The notes under the pieces were generated by a model. The model was not told the origin of the DNA. It worked only from the letters and a program-made list of their open reading frames with translations, and did not search any database. This document shows, in pieces, positions 1-12,235 of a stretch of 64,000 nucleotides of DNA. The stretch's first letter is position 1. The number at the start of each line of letters is the position of its first letter. This stretch comes from Pseudovirgaria hyperparasitica. Its lineage: Eukaryota; Ascomycota; Dothideomycetes; Acrospermales; Acrospermaceae. The position numbers and the translations under genes are program-made. The stretch lies in NCBI RefSeq assembly GCF_010093815.1, contig NW_022985566.1:200884-264883 (forward strand), read 5' to 3'.

Positions 1-479
1 TGTGTGGGTGTTGAATTGTAGTGGCGTGGGATGCAGATGTTCGGGTTGGCTGTCGTGGAGATTGGGTTGTGTTTGGGATGTTCTGCTTCTGATGGGTGGC
101 GTTCGGCGCTTTGGGTGTTTGGGGCCTGCCCCAGATTCGCGCTGCGCATCATCGAGGCGTCTGAGATGTCAGTCTCTGCAACTGCAACATTCTCTCTGTT
201 GTATCCACATGCCGTCAATACGATCTGGACATCCTGTCGGCCTCTGCCATGGCAGCGCGTGTGATGTGCAGACACGCTTTCAAGCTGGCGGAGCTCTTTA
301 TCTGCTGGTGCCGGCGAAGCAGAGCGCGAGGAAAGCGCAGATCCAGCATCGGTGACTGATATGTTTGCGGACTCATTGAGAGGTTTCGACGAGGACTGTG
401 GTGTTCGGAAGCTGGTATCTGAGGTGGCCATTGGGGTGCGCGTGCTCGAGCTCGCTTTGGACATTGTTACGACAGACAT
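1..479 (-). CDS. Ser/Thr-rich protein of unknown function, N-terminal part, cut by window edge
   Basis: On the minus strand a reading frame opens at the ATG at 477-479 (MSVVTMSKASSS) and stays open to base 1, so the gene runs off the left edge. About 159 codons are visible. The first 60 residues are rich in Ser, Thr, Pro and Ala and look disordered; after that come a short Gly/Arg-rich patch and a stretch with VQIVLTACGYN, then more low-complexity sequence. I see no recognisable domain, signal peptide or membrane segment. An intron could lie inside, because the composition changes near codon 80, but I cannot place it. An ATG 22 nt upstream is out of frame. The next gene on the same strand ends at 771. 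I do not recognise the family. That the frame is coding is likely from its length, but not proven. Confidence 0.5.
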   Translation of the reverse strand, partial: MSVVTMSKASSSTRTPMATSDTSFRTPQSSSKPLNESANISVTDAGSALSSRSASPAPADKELRQLESVSAHHTRCHGRGRQDVQIVLTACGYNRENVAVAETDISDASMMRSANLGQAPNTQSAERHPSEAEHPKHNPISTTANPNICIPRHYNSTPT

Positions 480-770
480 GAGCGGACGAGCAGTTATCCA
501 TGTAAGACCTCGGACAGCGCTGTAAAGTGGTGGCGGTTTCGACCTTGATAAACTATGTAGGAACGGAGAACGCTGTTTTTTGAGGGTGGTACAGCCATCC
601 GACAAGACATTTCGTGGTCTGGTGGCATGTTGGAGTGGGTGAACAGTGCTTTCGTGTCGAAGCGTCAGTTCACTTTTACGAGTTCGCATTTCACTTTTCG
701 CCATATGTTTCTGTGGTGTGATTGCAGGTGTTGCATTCTGGATCTGAGACTCCCATCTCGAATACCAAAT

Positions 771-3196
771 TCAGGTATGGTCCTCGGCCTGCGGTGTTTG
801 CGATGGTCTCCTCCTGAGCTCTGAGCCAAGCAACACTTCCGAAGATTCTTCAGGGACTCTTGACGGTCTTACAACTTCAAATGCGGGCGGTGGTCGTTGC
901 GGTCGCGAAACCTCAAAGCCAGCGCCACTCCGTGTTGATCTCCCGCGAGCGAATCGATTGCCCAGGTTGCGGAGCGTGCTTACAATCGGCCTGGGCTCGC
1001 TTGCTTGATGAGCTTCGCTCTCGTCCAGACTATGACGATTGTCCGTGTCGTGCTGTGGGACCGGATTGCCAAAATATGAGTCAGCTTCACGAGTCGCGTA
1101 ATCTTTGTCCGCTGCGAACTGGTCACTGGTAGACATGGTCGTATATGTGCGAGCGTCATCTTCGGTCCAGGATGGTACAGGCGAGATTGTGTCGTGGCTA
1201 CGTCGGTCTGCTATGGTGGGTGAGGTTGCTGTCAGGGGCATGGTACCTGATAGAGCGGAAGCGGATCGTGCAGGTCGAGAGTATCGCTGACCAAGGACCG
1301 GGCTTGCCCTAGTGTAGCTATTATCCCCATCAGGCCATACTCCATCACCAGGAAAGTGCCCGTCTCGATCAGGGCGTCGGCCAAGATCGTGAAGACCAAG
1401 TACCTGTAACGAGTGAGTACAGAATACATCCATCCTATGATGTGGACTTACCGCAGGACCTTCAGATGTAGGCCGTTTGTTGTGTCCGGCTCTCACTCTG
1501 GCTGATTTAGGATGCGCAAGCTCCTTGTACACATTGATAGTGGGGCGAATGACAAAGGCCGCTAGGATGATACAAAAGTGAAGCCCTAAGATAATATATG
1601 CTACCCAGCCTTTGACAGGGGTGCTGGCATGCACTCCGTTCAGAAAAGTGATGAACAAGAGTATGATACATAGCCGAATTCCAGCCGAGTAAGTGTGTAT
1701 GGTGTAGCCAGACGAGTGTTGAAATATCAAGAATGCTATCAGAGCGATAGCCTCGACAGCGGCCAGGCATATGATCTGTCCTCGACCAGATATCTGCAGA
1801 GCACCAAATGCAACACCACGGACGATGAGCACAAAATAATGCAACAGCGCGAGACGGGCATTGATGGAGAAGCTGAGCGAGAGCCGGTCCTCCGTGGAGT
1901 CGTTCATGAAGACATAGCCACGTTTTTGGAAGATGATGCGGTACAACATGAATGCTAAAGAAACAGCTAGTAGCGTCAGAATAACGGCGAGTATGGCAAT
2001 CTTGGATTGTGAAAGATAATGAACGACCAGGAGTTGAAATGTACAGAATGCAAGGATGGGCTGTAAGAACCAATTGAAGGCCACTCTGAGAAGATTCCAG
2101 CCCACATTCTTGGTCTTGAAGAGCCAGGTCTCTTTCCTCTCCTGACGACTGGCGGCTTTTGTGCGTCTCATACCTCCTCGTATCAGATACGTGACGACCA
2201 TGACAAGTCCAACAGCGGCCATGGCGATCGCCAGATTGATGACCACACTGAGCCAGAGATCGGACATGGTAGGCGCTCCCAGCACCTGGGCCATCTCTTC
2301 GAACCCGTAGGTCGCATTGATTGCGTAGATGCCGTCCTCGATGCCGTCGTAGACGAAATGAGTAGTAATTGGGTGGAAAGTCATTAGTGTAGACCATGCG
2401 AACTGGCCGACAACTGGACGAAAGAAACCAGGAAACTTGAGAGTGATGCACCCTGTGAGAAAAACAAACTGGAGATACTGTAGACAGTCGATGACACCAG
2501 GAATGAAGGCCTCAGCTGGATCATCGGGAACAGTAGGGCCATCGAGAAGGTTCTCGTTGTCATGGCGCTGTCTCATCCGGATCAAGATGGAGCATAGACT
2601 TGCGAAGACTGGGACAGCGATGGAGCCCCATTTTAGGATAGAAGTGGCATAATGACCGATATCTGGAGTAGCAACACCGCGCATACACGTCAAGACGCTA
2701 TCGGCGTAGTCGTTTGCGCGAAACGAGACACCAAGGGAACGCATGTGTGGTACAGACGCACCCAAGTCATATGTAGCATTAAGGCGGCCGGCAACAGGAG
2801 GGCTGTACAGGATCAGCATTCGCAATTGGCAAGTATGGGACTGTACACGCACTCCCATAGTTCGTGATAGGTACATGACATATTCCAGGGGGATGAGGCA
2901 TCAATCTGATGACCGAGTCGTGAGCCAAGATTGGTAACCTCAACAATCACATTTTTCCCATGTTGAGCGGTGTCCTGGCAGTCTTGGAGCGAGTCGTAGT
3001 AGATCCATGCATTCAAATCCAGAACAGTGATGGCATTCTCACTTCGGATCACGGCGTCGAGAGACACAGTGCGCGGTCGCGTGACGTTCAGGGCATTGGT
3101 GGGTGGGAAACAGTCTTCTACCTGGATGTAGGTCGATGATGAGAGCGAAGGCAAGGAGCACAGCAGTAAGGCGATGAGTACGACAGGAGATGTCAT
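771..3196 (-). CDS. TRP/Flc-like polytopic membrane protein (ML-like domain plus TRP domain)
   Basis: Exons 2853-3196, 1452-2802 and 771-1403 (minus) give about 775 residues. Intron 2803-2852 (donor GTGCGT, branch GCTGAT) joins the frames in phase. Intron 1404-1451 (GTAAGT..ACAG) is 48 nt and in frame, so its splicing cannot be decided from phase. The start MTSPVVLIALLLCSL is a clean signal peptide. It is followed by a Cys-bearing extracellular ML-like region (residues about 22-180), then around nine hydrophobic segments, then a polar Ser/Pro/Arg-rich cytosolic tail ending with FEVVRPSR-type motifs. This architecture matches the fungal TRP-like/Flc family, whose members act in calcium homeostasis, haem/FAD transport or wall integrity at ER and plasma membrane. 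The exact substrate cannot be told from sequence. It is divergent from the ABC transporter at 4587. Confidence 0.82.
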
Positions 3197-4586
3197 TCCT
3201 GGACGGAGTGGCAGGGGGTGAAATAGCAGCAATGGATGCGATAAAGGATGTAGTCTACTGCATGGATCCTTGACGGTGCAGAGACTGTTAGCCTTGCTGC
3301 CTTGATGCCTTGATGTCCCAAGATCTTGATGCCTTAGGATCTTGCAGCAGCCTTGCAGGTGGGCAGAGCCAACAAGTGCCGCTATCTGATCTGTGTTCAC
3401 GTGCCGAAGTTGTGCCAGCAGCCGGGTGGAGAAGTGAGCGCTACTCAGGTACTAGCGTGTAGTTAGTGGACGCCGCCGGAGAGTCAGAGTGACGTCACTT
3501 GCAGTATCTGTGCCTGAGTGGCAGTGACGGGCGCTGACCGGGTTTTGAGGCCAATCCATATTCATTATGATTCATCAAACTCAGCAAAGTCATCATCCGG
3601 CATCTGCATTCCGCTGTCCGGCGTCCACCAACGCTAATATAGTGAGTGTTTAACATTAAGTGGGTTGTCAGCTTGCCCGATCCTACTGCTTATCCCAAGC
3701 CTCAGCTAATTCCTAAGTTCAAGCCTATAGTCTCTACGACGCGCCATCAAATATCCATCGTCATCGGCAATTTCAATATCATTCATTATTGCTGGTTGCT
3801 TTTGTTTGCTGGTCGTAATCTCTACTTGCGGCATTGACTGCAGCAGTAGGTTGATAGATATAAAGGTAGAACTACTGCTGAGCGAGCGGTGCTTGTTGAG
3901 CGCCAGCCTCGCGCACAGTGCTCACCCCATGTTCATCGTACAGCATATACACAACATTCCGAGTCAGGGTAGGTAGATTGGGTAAGGCTGACGCTGATGT
4001 GTAATCGGAGCTGTTGATAATGATTGAATGCATGCATTGCGCGCGAGATCGGACAAAACTGCTAGGGATCAGCGATCAGAGAGACCCACCCGTCTCTGTA
4101 TTGGAGTGTCGTGTAGCTAAAGGTATCACTATGCAAACGAAAGGATGATTCATTTTCTTGTCTTAATTCCATCACCCCCGGACTTAAGCTTCTCAACCTC
4201 TGCCAGCGCAAAGCGTACTCGTCTCGTCTTGTCTTTCTGTTTGCTGCCGTCATTAGTCGAATGTTATCATTCTAGTGTCTGACCTTGGCTCTTTACTTCC
4301 AAGCTGTCTCTGTTACTCTGACTGGATGGATTCTATCTCGGCCTCTGACGCTATCGCGTCAACATACTAGTCCCAACTACGGTGCTCATCTCTCACCCCA
4401 TCCCTAACAGGCCCATTATTAATGCTCCTCGTCTGCCTTTTGCTGTCCCGTCATCTGCAGCTTTCCTTCAAGTACCCGTGTCTTTCGTCGCCTTTGTTGT
4501 CGGCCCTTTGCCATCCCTCGGACTGACACTGTCATCGATCCTTACATAACCCTGTGGTGTCTCGACAGCTTCGTCCACCAATCGAT
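3197..4586. other. Divergent intergenic region, Flc-like gene / ABC transporter
   Basis: 1.4 kb between two divergent starts, presumably holding both promoters and the 5' leader of the transporter. It contains a perfect CRE-like palindrome (3490-3497) and a TATAAA-like stretch near 3858. The last 300 bases before the transporter are pyrimidine-rich, as in many fungal leaders. No supported coding sequence. Confidence 0.6.
3490..3497. promoter_or_regulatory. CRE-like palindrome TGACGTCA
   Basis: A perfect 8-bp TGACGTCA lies 294 bp upstream of the Flc-like start and 1.09 kb upstream of the transporter start. In fungi this sequence is the classical site of ATF/CREB-type bZIP factors such as AtfA, which mediate stress responses. 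A site this short is expected about once per 65 kb by chance, so the call rests on its promoter position only. Confidence 0.35.
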
Positions 4587-7500
4587 ATGTGGAATGGTGT
4601 ACACCTGCCGCGAGACAATGCTCGCGAGAGGAAATACGAAGGTCAGGCCAACCCGTGGCACGAAGAAAACAATCCCGATGGCCGCGCACAACAGCTCGAC
4701 AACGAGGCTGCTGAGCGCGCTGCCGGAACATGGGGCGAGCGCGACACTGGCATATCCGATCCCACTGCCTCCATGCAGGAATTCGAGGCCCTGCGCAGGA
4801 ACTTGACCTCTCTCTCCAAGTCATCCTCGCGAGAAGACCGAGTTTCCAACAATTTGCTGACCCGTACTATCAGCGGGAAAAGCCAAAAGAGCCAGAAGAG
4901 CCAAAAGAGCGCGAAGACTTCTCGCAAAGTCCCCACCATGGAAAACTTGCGCCGGAATAGCGTCCAGGAACAGCCTGACCTGGAGCGACAAGAAACTCGG
5001 AAATCGCGTGAGGAGGAGATTGAGTCGCCCTTGGAACCAGAGGAAAGCCCGGATCCGGAAAAGAAAGAGTCAGAAGACGACGACGAATTCAATCTCGAGC
5101 CCTTCATTAGGGATGGTCATTTCGAAAAGCGAACCGAGGCTGGTCGCTCTGCAAAGAAGGTCGGTGTCGTCTTCAAAGATCTGACTGTTCTTGGTGTCGG
5201 CTCGACGCAGACTTTCGTCAAAACCCTCCCAGATGCCATCATCGGCACTTTCGGTCCTGACCTTTACAAGATTGTCACCAGATTTGTACCCGCCCTGGCC
5301 TTTAAGAAACACCAGGAGACACGCACTCTGATCGACCATTTCTCTGGTGTCGTCAAGGACGGAGAGATGATGCTTGTCCTCGGCCGACCTGGGTCTGGAT
5401 GCTCAACCTTTCTCAAAATGATTGCGAACAAGCGCGAAGGTTACGCGTCAGTGACAGGTGATGTATCTTACGGAGGCATTTCTGCAGAGAGACAGGCGAA
5501 ACAGTTCAGTGGCGAGGTCAACTACAATCCCGAGGGTGACGTTCATTTCGCCAATCTCACCGTGTGGCAAACTCTCAAGTTTGCTCTTTTGAATAAGACG
5601 AAGAAGCGCGAGACTGGCGAAGTTCCCACCATTATCACTGCTCTCCTGCGCATCTTCGGCATTGAGCACACTATGGTGAGTTTTTGCGGCTTCATTACAT
5701 GTGTACAACCACTAATTTGCATTCTAGTATACCCCTGTAGGCGACGAATACACTCGAGGTGTGTCTGGTGGTGAGCGCAAGCGTGTGTCCATCGCAGAAA
5801 CATTAGCCACTAAATCAACTGTTGTTTGCTGGGACAACTCTTCGCGTGGTCTCGACAGCAGCACCGCTTTAGATTACGCAAGGTCTCTTCGAATAATGAC
5901 CGATGTCAGCAACCGCACGACCATTGTTACCTTGTACCAGGCTGGTGAAGGTATCTACGAAGTCATGGACAAGGTCATGGTCATCGATACCGGAAAGTGT
6001 ATTTACATAGGCCCAGCGAAAGAAGCGAAGCAATATTTCGAGGAGCTTGGATTCTACTGTCCAGACCGACAGACGACCGCCGATTTCCTCACTGCTTGCA
6101 CAGACCCTAACGAACGTCGTTTCCGCGAGGGCTACGAAGATAGGGTACCTCGAACCCCTGAAGACCTAGAAAAGGCTTTCAGGAGCTCCAACATGTATAA
6201 ACGCGTCCAAGAGGAGATTGATGACTACGAGAAAAAGATCAAAGAGAGCGACTACGCTGATGCTCGCGAATTTGAGCAGACTACTCGCGAACAAAAGTCC
6301 CACAGGACGGTATCAAAGAACAGCAACTTCACCGTCAGCTTCCCCCGCCAAGTCATGGCCTGCACCCAGCGCGAGTTCTGGCTCATCCTGGGTGACCGCG
6401 AAACACTGTACACCAAGTTCTTCATCATCATCAGTAACGGTCTCATCGTCGGTTCTCTCTTCTACGGACAACCCCTGAACACCATGGGCGCTTTCACTCG
6501 CGGTGGTACCATCTTCTTCTCGATTCTGTTCCTTGGCTGGCTGCAACTGTCTGAGCTTATGAAAGCGGTCTCCGGTCGTAACGTTGTTGCTCGGCACAAA
6601 GACTATGCCTTCTACACCCCATCTGCAGTCAGCGTGGCTCGTGTGATCACTGATTTTCCAATGATCTTCTTCCAGGTCGTCATCTTCGGTATAATCATGT
6701 ACTTCATGACCAGCCTGGACGTGGACGTCTCCAAGTTCTTCATCTACCTGCTCTTCGTATACATCACCACTATATGCATCACATCTCTGTACCGAATGTT
6801 CGCTGCGTTGTCACCATCTATCGATGACGCGGTCAGATTTAGTGGAATCTCTCTCAATCTACTAGTCATCTACACGGGCTACGTTATCGTCAAGCCCCAG
6901 CTCCTAACTCAGTATATCTGGTTTGGATGGATATATTACATTGACCCTATCGCGTACGCTTTCGAAGCTGTTCTAACCAACGAATTCTCAGACCGGATCA
7001 TGGAATGTAGCCCGGAACAGTTAGTACCTCAGCAAGTCCCTGGTGGTCCTGCCGTACAGTCAGGATTCCAGGGATGTTCGCTCACAGGAGCTCAACCTAA
7101 CGCAGTAACGGTGCCCGGTGCAGACTATCTTCAGACTACATACAACTACACAAGGTCGCACCTATGGCGCAACTTTGGTGTCGTTATTGCATTCACTGTG
7201 CTGTATCTCCTGGTTACCATCTTCGCCGTTGAGGCTTTCAACTTCGCTATCGAAGGTGGCGGTGCTATGGTCTTCAAGAAGTCGAAGAAGGCCAAGCAAG
7301 CTTTGAAGGAGCAGAGCAAGCCAGGTGACGAAGAGAAAGGACAAAGCGATGCCAACTCGAACACCCTGGCCCCATCTTCCGCTGACAACAAGAAAGAGGA
7401 GCAGGCGCTTGAGGGCATCTCTAAGAGCAAGAGCATATTCACCTGGAAAGACGTCGAGTATACCGTTCCTTATCGTGGCGGTGAGCGCAAACTGCTCAAC

Positions 7501-9556
7501 AACATTAGCGGTTACGCCAAGCCTGGTAAAATGATTGCTCTCATGGGTGCTTCCGGTGCCGGCAAGACCACTCTGCTCAACACGCTCGCTCAGCGACAAA
7601 GCATGGGCGTTGTTGCTGGCGAGATGTTGGTCGATGGAAAGGCTCTTGCACAGGACTTCCAGCGCGGTACTGGTTTCTGCGAGCAGATGGATCTCCACGA
7701 GCTTACCGCTTCGGTTCGCGAGGCAATCGAATTCTCTGCTCTCCTCCGACAAGACAACAGCATTCCAAGGAGCGAGAAACTTGCCTATGTGGATACCGTG
7801 ATAGAACTCCTAGAGCTGCAAGATTTCCAGGACGCCATCATTAGCTGTCTTGGTGTCGAGCAGAAGAAGCGTGTGACCATTGGTGTTGAATTAGTAAGTG
7901 TTTTACTGAAGGACTCGATAAAGTTCTTCATACCACTACAACGACTAACTGGTACCCTAGGCAGCCAAACCCAGTCTTTTGCTCTTCCTGGACGAACCCA
8001 CGTCTGGACTTGACTCCCAGTCCGCGTACTCGATTGTCAGGTTTTTGAAGAAACTGGCGGCAGCTGGCCAAGCCATTGTCTGCACAATCCATCAACCCAG
8101 CTCGGTACTTATTCAGCAATTCGACATGATCCTCGCTCTCAACCCAGGCGGTAACACCTTCTACTTCGGCCCAGTTGGTGATAATGGCCAAGACGTTATT
8201 GACTACTTTGCCAAGCGTGGAGTCGACTGCCCACCTCGCAAGAATGTCGCCGAGTTCATCCTCGAGACAGCTGCCAAGCCCATCAAAGGCAAAGACGGGC
8301 GAAGAATCGACTGGAACGACGAATGGAAGAAGTCGGATGATAATGCCGCACTCATCAAGGAAATCGATCAGCTCTGCTCTGACCGCAGCAAGAACGCCGA
8401 TCAGCGTAACAAGGAAGACATCAAGGCCTATGCTGCACCGATCTACCTCCAAACCGTCGAGCTCACCAAGCGTACGTTCCGCCAGCACTGGCGCGACCCG
8501 TCATACTACTACGGTAAACTCTTCGTCTCGGTCATCATTGGTATCTTCAACGGCTTCACGTTCTGGAAGCTGGGCAACTCCGTACAAGACATGCAGAACC
8601 GCATGTTTACGTCTTTCTTGATCATCGTCTTCCCACCCACCATCGTCAACGCCGTCGTGCCCAAATTCTTCCAAAACATGGCTCTCTGGCAGGCTCGCGA
8701 GTACCCGTCACGCATCTACGGCTGGTTCGCCTTCACGACCGCTCAGGTCGTGACCGAGCTTCCAATCGCCGTCGTAGGCGCCGTCATCTACTGGGTATTG
8801 TGGTACTTCCCCGCCGGTCTCCCAACCGACTCCTCTACAGCCGGCTACGTCTTCCTCATGACGATGCTCTTCTTCTTCTTCCAGGCCTCCTGGGGCCAAT
8901 GGATCTGTGCCTTCGCCCCATCCTTCACCGTCATCTCAAACGTAAGCTCTTCCCTGACCCCCTTTCCCCTCCTCCCTTATCCCAACACTAACGACTCTCA
9001 GGTCCTCCCCTTCTTCTTCGTCATGTTCTCCCTCTTCAACGGCGTCGTGCGGCCCTACTCCATGCTGCCCGTCTTCTGGCGCTACTGGATGTACTACGTC
9101 AACCCATCCACATACTGGATCGGCGGCGTCCTCGCCGCCACCCTAACCGGCCAACCCATCCAATGCACCTCCAGCGAAACAACCCGCTTCAGCGCACCCC
9201 CCGGCCTCACCTGCGCCGACTACGCCGGCGCCTTTGCATCCGCGTCCGGCGGCCGTCTCGAGAACCCCGACGCAATGGGCCAAACGTGTGAGTACTGCCA
9301 GTACACCGTCGGCGACCAGTATCTCGCCACGCTCAACATCGAGGCGCGCGACAAGTGGCCGTACTTTGGCATTTTCCTCGCGTTTGTGGTGAGCAATTGG
9401 GCGCTTGTGTATTTCTTTGTTTGGTCGGTGCGCGTCAAGGGGTGGGGTTTTGGGTTTGGGTATCTCTTTGGCGGTGCCGGGAAGGCTATTGGTGCTGTGA
9501 AGGGGTTATTGGGAGGGAAGAAGAAGGAGGGGGAGGCTGAGACTCAGGAGGAGTAA
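4587..9556 (+). CDS. PDR-type (ABCG, full-size) multidrug ABC transporter
   Basis: Exons 4587-5675, 5728-7893, 7961-8941 and 9002-9556 give about 1596 residues in the order NBD1-TMD1-NBD2-TMD2, the reverse topology of the PDR/CDR family. NBD1 has the family's degenerate Walker A (GRPGSGCST, Cys in place of Lys, about residue 266), signature VSGGERKRVS (about 375) and Walker B ending in Asn-Ser. NBD2 has canonical Walker A GASGAGKTT (about 970), a degenerate signature (LGVEQKKRV) and Walker B LLFLDEPTSGLDS. Each half has about six membrane spans with a large extracellular loop. It is predicted to export azoles, other toxicants or secondary metabolites from the plasma membrane. The N-terminal 150 residues are charged and disordered, with a Lys/Ser repeat. 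Intron 3 (60 nt) is in frame with no stop. The start is the first in-frame ATG. Confidence 0.95.
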
Positions 9557-10596
9557 TACACTTTGGTGATGGTGGTTTGTGTTATGTGCCTCAACTAGTA
9601 ATGATAGATCTCGCAGGATCTCATCCGTCTGCAATAGATAGATATATAGACCTCGTGCTCGCAAAAGTACGCTTTAATAGAATTTTATTCTCTGGTAATA
9701 ACGAGATTTAATCGACACTTCCTCATCCACTCACTCACACTCAATGTATTAGCTATACAATACGTGTACTCCTGCCCGCCATGACGAGCCAGAGTAGAAT
9801 GCAATATACTACGTTTGTTACAAACATATATATCATAGTCATACATCCCCAACTTATATTCCTTCCCTCTCCCACACCCCTCCTCCCTTCCCATTCCCCC
9901 CCCAAATCACCTCTCCCTATCGCACTACACCCTACACCAAACTTCCCAGACCCACACATAAGTCAACGAAGTAGAGCGCCCAAGACGGCCGGTAAAAGTC
10001 TATACAATACAACGACATAACAGAATAGTATAGATGAAATAGTGTAGAGCAGGATAGTAGAACAGAACACGACGGGACAGACTGGAGCAGAGACACTCAC
10101 GGCGCTGACTAATACGGACGAACGAGCACAGATCGCGTTCTGACAGGGGCGGTGAGGGATTGGTGCGCTGATTACTCGTCTTGTTGTTATTCGGGGATGG
10201 GTTTGTGAATGGGTGAGTGCGTGTGCGTGTGTGTGTGTGTGTGCGGGCAAGACGTCTTAGGCCAGGTGCATACACGTACATGCCCGTCCGCTTGTGCTAC
10301 ATCTGTGTCCTGTGCAGTCAATATCAGTCTGGCGACCAGTAGCGATCTACCGAGAACTGCTGACGACAGAGCACCACGCAACGCATATGCAGTGCGAGTG
10401 CTATTGATCATGCCGTGTGCTGATGGTGCAAAGCTCTAGTCACGAAATCATTGGTCGCCTGGGGGCCTGTCTATCTGTCCCTTGGCATGCATTTGTCAGG
10501 CTGACGAGTGTTTTGCCTTGTTCGGTTTCTCCATCATGTATTGCTGGGTATCTAATCGCATCCTCAATACATGCTGGCCGGTGGACTCGTCTTCCA
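9557..10596. other. Convergent intergenic region, ABC transporter / AP-1 mu
   Basis: 1.04 kb between two gene ends. It should hold both 3' untranslated regions. It is C/A-rich around 9840-9960 and carries a GT microsatellite at 10219-10243. No gene seen. Confidence 0.6.
10219..10243. repeat. (GT)n microsatellite
   Basis: A run of alternating G and T, about 12 units with one C interruption, in the convergent spacer downstream of the transporter. Likely length-polymorphic between strains. Confidence 0.85.
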
Positions 10597-12235
10597 TTAC
10601 TGCACCTCTGGGAGCCGTACTGCGATGTCGCCCGACTGTGTAATGTATCGTACCCATGGGAGCGACGGGTATTGAAGCTGCATGCTTGTCAGCATTCTTC
10701 GGCCTAGTATGTCTATGTTTGATAGCGGGACGTACCTTGGGTTCAATGATCTTGAGATACCGCACTTGAATACCACTCGTCGTAAAATATGGAATCTCGA
10801 ACTTGACGCTGATAGGCCTCTTTCCCTTGCCACCAGCTACCCCGCCCATACTTCCACCAAAACCTCCCATCATGCCTCCTCCCTTCTCATCGTCTCCGCG
10901 TACTGAGGGCAAACCTAGCTCTGCACGCATCAAAAATTCCTTACCGCCGCCAAATTGCTTAATCTTCCATACTATCGACGATGTTTCAGGCGCATAATGT
11001 ACTGTGCCGATATTTGTTCGAAATCTTGGTGAGTCGGCATCGTCCGGCACTGGTATAGATATTTGTACGTTATTTGCGGTGCTGCGTCGCTTGAATTGTG
11101 CCCTTGCCTGTCTTGTGTTAGCCCTGGTGCACATGGCATGGGCTAATTTGGAGGCCTACCTTGAGCATATACTCAATTCGGCTGCCTGAATGAGTCTCCA
11201 CAATGCATTCCACCCAAATCAAGGGTTTGACCTGAGTATTCAGTCGGTAGCTCATCAGTTCAAATTCACCGTCCGGTGGTATGAAACTGATTGTGCGGTC
11301 ATTCTCGAACCGAGACAGACGCACACACTGGTGGAATTTGACATCTTCCATCTCGACAGCCTTCCCCCGTGTAGCGCGACCCGTTGTCTCAAACATAGCC
11401 TTGTCGTTCAATCCCAGTCGCAACTCTGGCATACCTGATAGATAGCATTTCATTTTGACTGCGCCTAAGATTTCTGACCTCAACACATTGCCGTTGGCAG
11501 ATACGAGAAGGTTGAGAGATTCGATAACGTCCAGGAAAACTTCGTTCTTTCGATAGCGTATGCCTTCGCTCCGCCAACTAACTGCGTTTGTGACAGCAAT
11601 TGGCGGCCGGGCCTGGACCTCAAGCTTGTGTGATTCTTGGGTGATGTACCTGCGGAGTATGTCTTTAGCCCCCACCTGAGCCTGAGATAGCACGACATTA
11701 CTGACTCTTGTAATATCTTTGTTTCTGTGGTCTGTGGGTACCCAAAGTCCATCATCTCGTCAAGCAATTCGTAGATAATTACGAAGTTGTCCCTTATACT
11801 TTCTTCTTCTAGCTCTTTGAAGTACTCTGTAAAAACTTCGACGATTTTGTGGAGGAAGAGCAGGATCTCGGCCGCATTAGTATTTCGTTTTGTGAGAGCA
11901 AGGACGTAGAGGTTGTTATGACGTATGTAGAGATACTATCAGGCTCGTCGTTAGCACATCAATCCGCAGCAGAGGACGTTTCTCTGGCTATGCGGGGCAC
12001 GTCGAGTTGCGTACATTGATTCCTTCGTTTGAGAAGCACGGCGGGACAGCGGAGGAGTCCTCTTCCGCTTCACTTAGGAGTATGGGAAACTTCTCGACGG
12101 CAGACATGGGGATATCTCCTCTATAGTTGCGGGCAAGAAGGGTCTGGGTACTTGTTATTACCAGCAAGTGTGCTCACTCATGTTGAGGAGACTCACCTTG
12201 CCCTTCAGGTCAAGGAAGAAGAGCGCTGACGCCAT
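10597..12235 (-). CDS. APM1: AP-1 complex medium (mu) subunit
   Basis: Six exons (12197-12235, 12015-12143, 11706-11935, 11160-11649, 10736-11107, 10597-10677) give 446 residues, the usual length. All five introns join family-conserved sequence in phase, for instance MASALFFLDLKGK to TLLARNYRGDIP, and KIIEPK to LQYPSLPWVRYIT. The N-terminal half is the longin-like domain that sits in the adaptor core. The C-terminal mu-homology domain binds YxxPhi sorting signals of cargo; the segment VKMKCYLSGMPELRLGLND is strongly AP-1-like. The protein acts in clathrin coats at the trans-Golgi and endosomes. A Gly/Met-rich insertion (about residues 367-393) sits in a loop of the mu-homology domain. AP-2 mu is the main alternative and fits less well. 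Confidence 0.96.

Noticed and set aside
1507-2451. 314-codon ORF in another frame of the Flc-like gene
   Set aside because: Overlaps the polytopic membrane frame on the same strand, is Arg/Ser/His-rich as expected of a shifted frame, and has no domain.
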